DNA from: Epiperipatus broadwayi
Lineage: Eukaryota; Onychophora; Udeonychophora; Euonychophora; Peripatidae
Assembly: GCA_028023455.1 (NCBI GenBank)
Contig: JAQFVV010012513.1
Span: forward strand, 2,416,001-2,480,000
Direction: 5' to 3'
Length of the DNA stretch: 64,000 nucleotides
Under the pieces are notes generated by a model, which saw only the letters and a program-made list of their open reading frames with translations, made no database searches and had not been told where the DNA came from. The position numbers were made by a program, and so were the translations under genes. Within the stretch, counting starts at the first letter, position 1. The number at the start of each line of letters is the position of its first letter. This document shows, one piece after another, positions 59,796 to 64,000 of this stretch.

Positions 59796-59885
59796 AAAAA
59801 TTATTAATATACTTTTATTAAGTGATTTGAATCAAATTTTGTGAGTGTAGCACATTTGGAATTTATCAATTAAACTGTAGTAGTT

Positions 59886-59887
<2 letters not shown>

Positions 59888-59948
<61 letters not shown>

Positions 59949-59972
59949 AATATATATATATATATATATATA
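59888..59972. repeat. (TA)n array bordering the palindrome
   Basis: Long TA tract interrupted once by 'tttaaa'. Confidence 0.95.
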
Positions 59973-60016
59973 AAATTATTAATCAATGTCTGTATTCCAA
60001 TTATAATAAAATATAT

Positions 60017-60340
60017 ATAATTATTCAAAACAATACAATAATTAATACAGTAACAATATTTTAAACAAATATATACCAATTTAATAGAAGTACTTTCAAC
60101 TATCTATGTAGTCGTTGTCAACTAGACTCAAATTGTATTAGAAAAAACCGTTACAAATGTAAACAAAAGCAATATGATGTATGACGTATTGCTTTTGTTT
60201 ACATTTGTAACGGTTTTTTCTAATACAATTTGAGTCTAGTTGACAACGACTACATAGATAGTTGAAAGTACTTCTATTAAATTGGTATATATTTGTTTAA
60301 AATATTGTTACTGTATTAATTATTGTATTGTTTTGAATAA

Positions 60341-60344
<4 letters not shown>
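60017..60344. repeat. Perfect palindrome: 158-bp arms, 12-nt spacer
   Basis: 60017-60174 and 60187-60344 are exact reverse complements, checked base by base. The spacer is TGATGTATGACG. Both arms run outward into (TA)n arrays (59888-59972 and 60345-60408). The 24 identical residues that start the frames at 60079 (minus) and 60282 (plus) follow from this symmetry; neither is a gene. It would give a 158-bp hairpin RNA or a DNA cruciform. Origin unknown: foldback transposon, a fresh inverted duplication, or an assembly or replication artefact. Confidence 0.95.

Positions 60345-60408
<64 letters not shown>
60345..60408. repeat. (TA)n array
   Basis: Uninterrupted TA following the right arm. Confidence 0.95.
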
Positions 60409-60423
60409 TGAACAATGATAAAG

Positions 60424-60665
60424 ACATGTGGAAGAGATTGTTATCTGGACCAACTAATGAGTGTTTGTTCAGCACAAAATGTATGTATTGGGGATCATGG
60501 ATTTTTTATAATATTTTTGGTCACATGCTTATGATTACATCCATTCACAAGATGTCAAAAGCAACTAGAAACCAGTCTATATTATGAGTGAGAGTAGTGT
60601 AGTGAAAATTACACTAGAGGAATAGTATTCATTGTTGGATATCTAGTCAAATATTAATGTAGTTA
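60424..60665 (+). repeat. DR-A copy, right of the palindrome
   Basis: 'gagattgttatctggaccaa', 'tgttcagcacaaaatgtatg', 'cacatgcttatgattacatc' and 'gttggatatctagtc'. Confidence 0.75.
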
Positions 60666-60669
60666 GTTA

Positions 60670-61960
60670 CGTGGATGGATATGTGATATTTAAGAATTCA
60701 TATATCATTTTGGAAATTGATTAACGATGTTTTGCTTCTCATATCTACCATCATTGTTTTAAATCTATTGCAAAATTTCAAAAATCTTTCTCTATTAAAT
60801 CCATTACTTTGCATGATCTAAATTATATGAGTTTATGTAAATAAAAGCAAATTTGGACTTTTAACAGAAAAGCAATATAGAGACTTTGAAAATCTGAACA
60901 AAATTTGGAGATATGTAGATTAAAAGTAACAAGATTTTAAAAACAATATACATGGTAAAATCATAAATATCATTGTCATCATTCAAAGAATTAAGAGACC
61001 ATTTAATCTGAACATACTGATAGAAAATATGTTAATAAATAGTCAAAGATTTGAATTGTATTCCAAGAATTTGCAAAAAATCTATGATAAAACAGAGTTA
61101 AATATTTTATTAACCTTTTTACAAATGATTAAATGAAACTAATTCATGGCTTAAAATATATGCCTATTTTTTTCATATGTATGAAGATGTTTGCATGGAC
61201 TTTGTAAAAAAATTAAGGTATTATTAGCATAATTATGACTTAAATAATTTTTAAAAGTAATAAGCACAATGAACCTTTTTTAAAAATAATAAAATATCGA
61301 AACTATGGAGAAATTTTAAAAAAAAAACTTACAGCTGAGTCTTCATTAATGTGAAGGTAAAATCAAATATCTTGTGAATTTTGTATTCTTAAAAAAAACA
61401 TAAGTATTATTAAAAATATAATGTATATTTATTATTTAAAATATTTTTCAAATAAATGAAAAGATATTTGGAGTGTAAAAAAAACCTTTCAAAATAAATT
61501 AAAAAAATTATTATACCAAGAGCAACTATATTTAGAAATATTTTTATCCACTCAATATATCTGCCACCTAGAAACAAAATTATAAACTAAATTTTAGATG
61601 ACTTACCATTAAAAATAAATGATTAATTAGTGTTCTGTCAATACCAGGAAAATGACTATTATAAAATAATATAAAGTAACATCACTACAAGATTGAAATA
61701 CACTACAAGATTGAACTATTGTAAATCAATATGATAAGCAGTGAACTGAAAAATTATAGTTTCTGATTAAATTATAAATTTAAATATACTAAATTAAAGT
61801 ATAAAGAAATGTAACAATCAATGATAAACTATCACAAAGATGAATCAAACCTATCATTTAATTCTAGCACCAAACTAAAAAGCTTAATACAACAGTTAAT
61901 TCAATTAGAACAATTTGTTTTTATTGTTTATTTTTATTATACAATATATCAATACCATCA
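60670..61960. other. AT-rich DNA, nothing recognised
   Basis: No frame or repeat of note. The frame 61821-62042 runs into the FB1 miniature copy and has no domain. Confidence 0.4.
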
Positions 61961-61980
61961 TATTGGAAAATTTAAAATTA

Positions 61981-62073
61981 AACAAGGCAAAACTCTCCAA
62001 ACAGTAGTGCCACCCTGCACCAACAATTATGTGCTAGTATAAGAGATAGTGATCATGTAATGTTTAGTGGTTT
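61981..62073 (+). mobile_element. FB1 miniature copy with 14-bp target duplication
   Basis: Starts AACAAGGCAAAACTCTCC and ends GTTTAGTGGTTT. The 14-mer AAAATTTAAAATTA is exactly repeated at 61967-61980 and 62074-62087. Only the FB1 left terminus and the tail are kept (93 bp). Confidence 0.8.
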
Positions 62074-62819
62074 AAAATTTAAAATTAGAGATCATAATTG
62101 CTATACTACAAGGGAGATTTCTTGGTCTACTGTTTAGAATATTAATTTTCAATGTTCATCAAAGTCATTTGTTTATCAAACCTAATAATAATAAATATAC
62201 ATCTTAACTAACACTTTATGCAATGAATTAATATTTTTGATAAACATTCAGTCAGTCTATTTAGAAGTGAATTCTATAAAATAAAGTATCTAATCAATAT
62301 GTAAGCCTTTATTAGATAAAACTGTCTATTCATAGGGATAAATTGGAAACCAATTATTCATCAAATTTTTATTTTATCTCCCAATGGGTATAACTAGTAT
62401 AAATTTTCTAATGCTTTAATTTCATATACTTTTTAAAAAATTGAACAGATCTCCATCTTAATATTTTCCTAAGTATTTTGCAAAAATCAAATTATTTTAA
62501 ATTTAGTTCAAATTGTATGTTTTTCTTTTCAAATTTAGTGGTATCACATACTGCTTGTAGTTTGAATAGAAGTAAAATTTTATTTACCTTTTGCAAATTG
62601 TCACTATATTTTCTACTTTTTAGACAATTATTATAACACCTAATATAACTGATTCCATAATAATAATAAAAAAAATTACATCATTTTGTAATGAAGTAAA
62701 TTGTAAGGAAAAAATCAGTTGATCCTAATTACAGGCCATTCTAAACAAAATAAATTTTATTTCTCCATTTTTTGCTATTTTGTGGTTATATATTTTTAAT
62801 TTTTTTATACAAATAGTTT

Positions 62820-63395
62820 AATATTTTAAATGTCCCACACCTATAATCTTTCAGCCCTACTCCACTTTTAAATAAAGAAAAGCTTTAATTTTGTAGCCTC
62901 TTTAAAGAAAATTTTTTTGAATGTATACTGCAATGATGAAATGTATATTGAAATTCAAGCTAATTTAAACAAGAAGTATGAAAATAATTAAACAGACCTT
63001 ACATTGCAAATAAACCAACATATTTAATTTTGGATATTCTTAGAAAGATTATATAATAGTCATTTTTACTAACCAAACACAAATATATTAATTAGAAACA
63101 AAGCATAACACTAGCTGAAATCTATATGCAATATTTTAAATGCCCCACAACTATATTCTATCAGCTGCATTCCCCATTTAAATAATTAAAAGCTTGAATT
63201 TTGAAGCCCATTTAAAAGGAATTCACTTGAGTGTATACTGCAATTTTATGTAATAAATACTGAAATTCAAGCTCATTTAAATAAAGGATGTAAACCTAAG
63301 TAGTAAAGATGGTACATTGCAAATAAATAAGCATGTTTAATTTTAAATATATTTTGAAGGACTATACAATAGTTAATTTAATCCCCAGACATGAA
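62820..63395 (+). repeat. About 310-bp tandem duplication
   Basis: 'atattttaaatgtcccacac' (62821) and 'atattttaaatgccccacaa' (63131) start two units. Both continue with 'aaaagctt', 'tgtatactgcaat', 'tgaaattcaagct' and 'acattgcaaataaa'. Parts recur once more, some inverted, at 63405-63500. Confidence 0.85.
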
Positions 63396-63546
63396 TACTC
63401 TCATGATGTAATATATATTGAAATTCAAGCTAATTTAAACATTCAAGAGAATTCCTTTTGAATGATCTTCAAAATTCAAGCTTTTCTATATTTAAAGTGT
63501 GAGTGTGACTTTAAGAATATAGGTTTTAGTTGGCATTATGCATACT

Positions 63547-63892
63547 AAAACAGGCAAAACTCACTATATGTATTGCCAAAGTTAGAGTAATCAATGGATA
63601 CCAGAAGGCTTGTGCATAAAATCCCCATCTAGTGCCTACTCATCCAATATCACCAGACTAGTTTCTGGCTTGTGGCCTTCATCAGTGAGAAGTCTTGGAT
63701 CTGAGAGCACTGCACCTAGACAGAAACTAGTCTGGGGATATTGGATGAGTAGGCACTATATGGGGATTTTATGCACAAGCCTTCTGGCATACATTGATTA
63801 CTCTATCTTGCTGTGTGTGGCAATACGTATAGTGAGTTTTGACTGTTTTAACAACAGTTATACACAAGTATAAGAAGTGGTGGTCATGTAGT
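63547..63892. mobile_element. FB1 copy with 13-bp target duplication
   Basis: Arms 63550-63720 and 63721-63848 are inverted copies ('gcaaaactcactatatgtat' against its complement near the end). The centre is shorter than at 57177. CATTATGCATACT flanks it at 63534-63546 and 63893-63905. The plus-strand frame 63610-63873 (with VSGLWPSSVRSLGSEST) is repeat read-through. Confidence 0.8.
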
Positions 63893-64000
63893 CATTATGC
63901 ATACTCTCTATTTATTACATTTGTGTTTAGGAAGTACACATAACTATTGTATAATATTTCTAAATATATTTACAGTTAAATATGTTTGTTTATTTGAAAT

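Overview
The window looks like intergenic or intronic DNA from an animal nuclear genome. It is strongly AT-rich, has no prokaryote-style gene packing, and carries long (TA)n, (TC)n and (ATA)n arrays. Its only long reading frames belong to retroelements. The mixture of an RTE-like LINE with a GAT-repeat tail, Penelope-like elements with GIY-YIG domains, tRNA-derived SINEs and many foldback repeats would suit a mollusc, possibly a cephalopod. That assignment is inference from the overall character of the sequence, not from a diagnostic host gene.

Layout. 1-9.5 kb: AT-rich DNA with one perfect foldback element (958-1369, 14-bp target duplication), a tRNA-headed SINE (about 3128-3228, 11-bp duplication), a second foldback (3405-3930) and a 230-bp ATA array. 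9.5-11.3 kb: five consecutive hairpin-forming inverted repeats. 12.6-20.9 kb: a probable decayed LTR retrotransposon on the minus strand with two long terminal repeats. One repeat is split by a 3.3-kb RTE-like LINE whose reading frame is interrupted by one stop codon. 20.9-22.2 kb: a small palindromic element and an inverted, 5'-truncated copy of the same LINE. 22.9-31 kb: repeat fragments and an 88-bp perfect tandem duplication. 31.2-32.1 kb: a TA-flanked terminal-inverted-repeat transposon. 34.0-34.9 kb: a long diverged foldback. 35-38.5 kb: the least repetitive part, with weak candidate exons. 40-50 kb: dispersed repeats, a second Penelope lineage fragment and a decayed second LINE family. 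51.3-57.1 kb: a duplicated AT-rich repeat whose second copy was hit by a LINE tail and by a Penelope-like element with an intact 792-codon frame and 97-bp flanking repeats. 57-64 kb: more foldbacks, including a perfect 158-bp-arm palindrome at 60.0-60.3 kb.

No host gene could be identified with confidence. The protein-coding content is the enzymology of self-copying elements: apurinic-like endonuclease plus reverse transcriptase (LINE), and reverse transcriptase plus GIY-YIG endonuclease (Penelope). The SINEs and some foldbacks carry target duplications of a kind that could come from copying by such enzymes in trans. The most unusual theme is the density of long inverted repeats, in at least four families, some with exact 13-14-bp target duplications.
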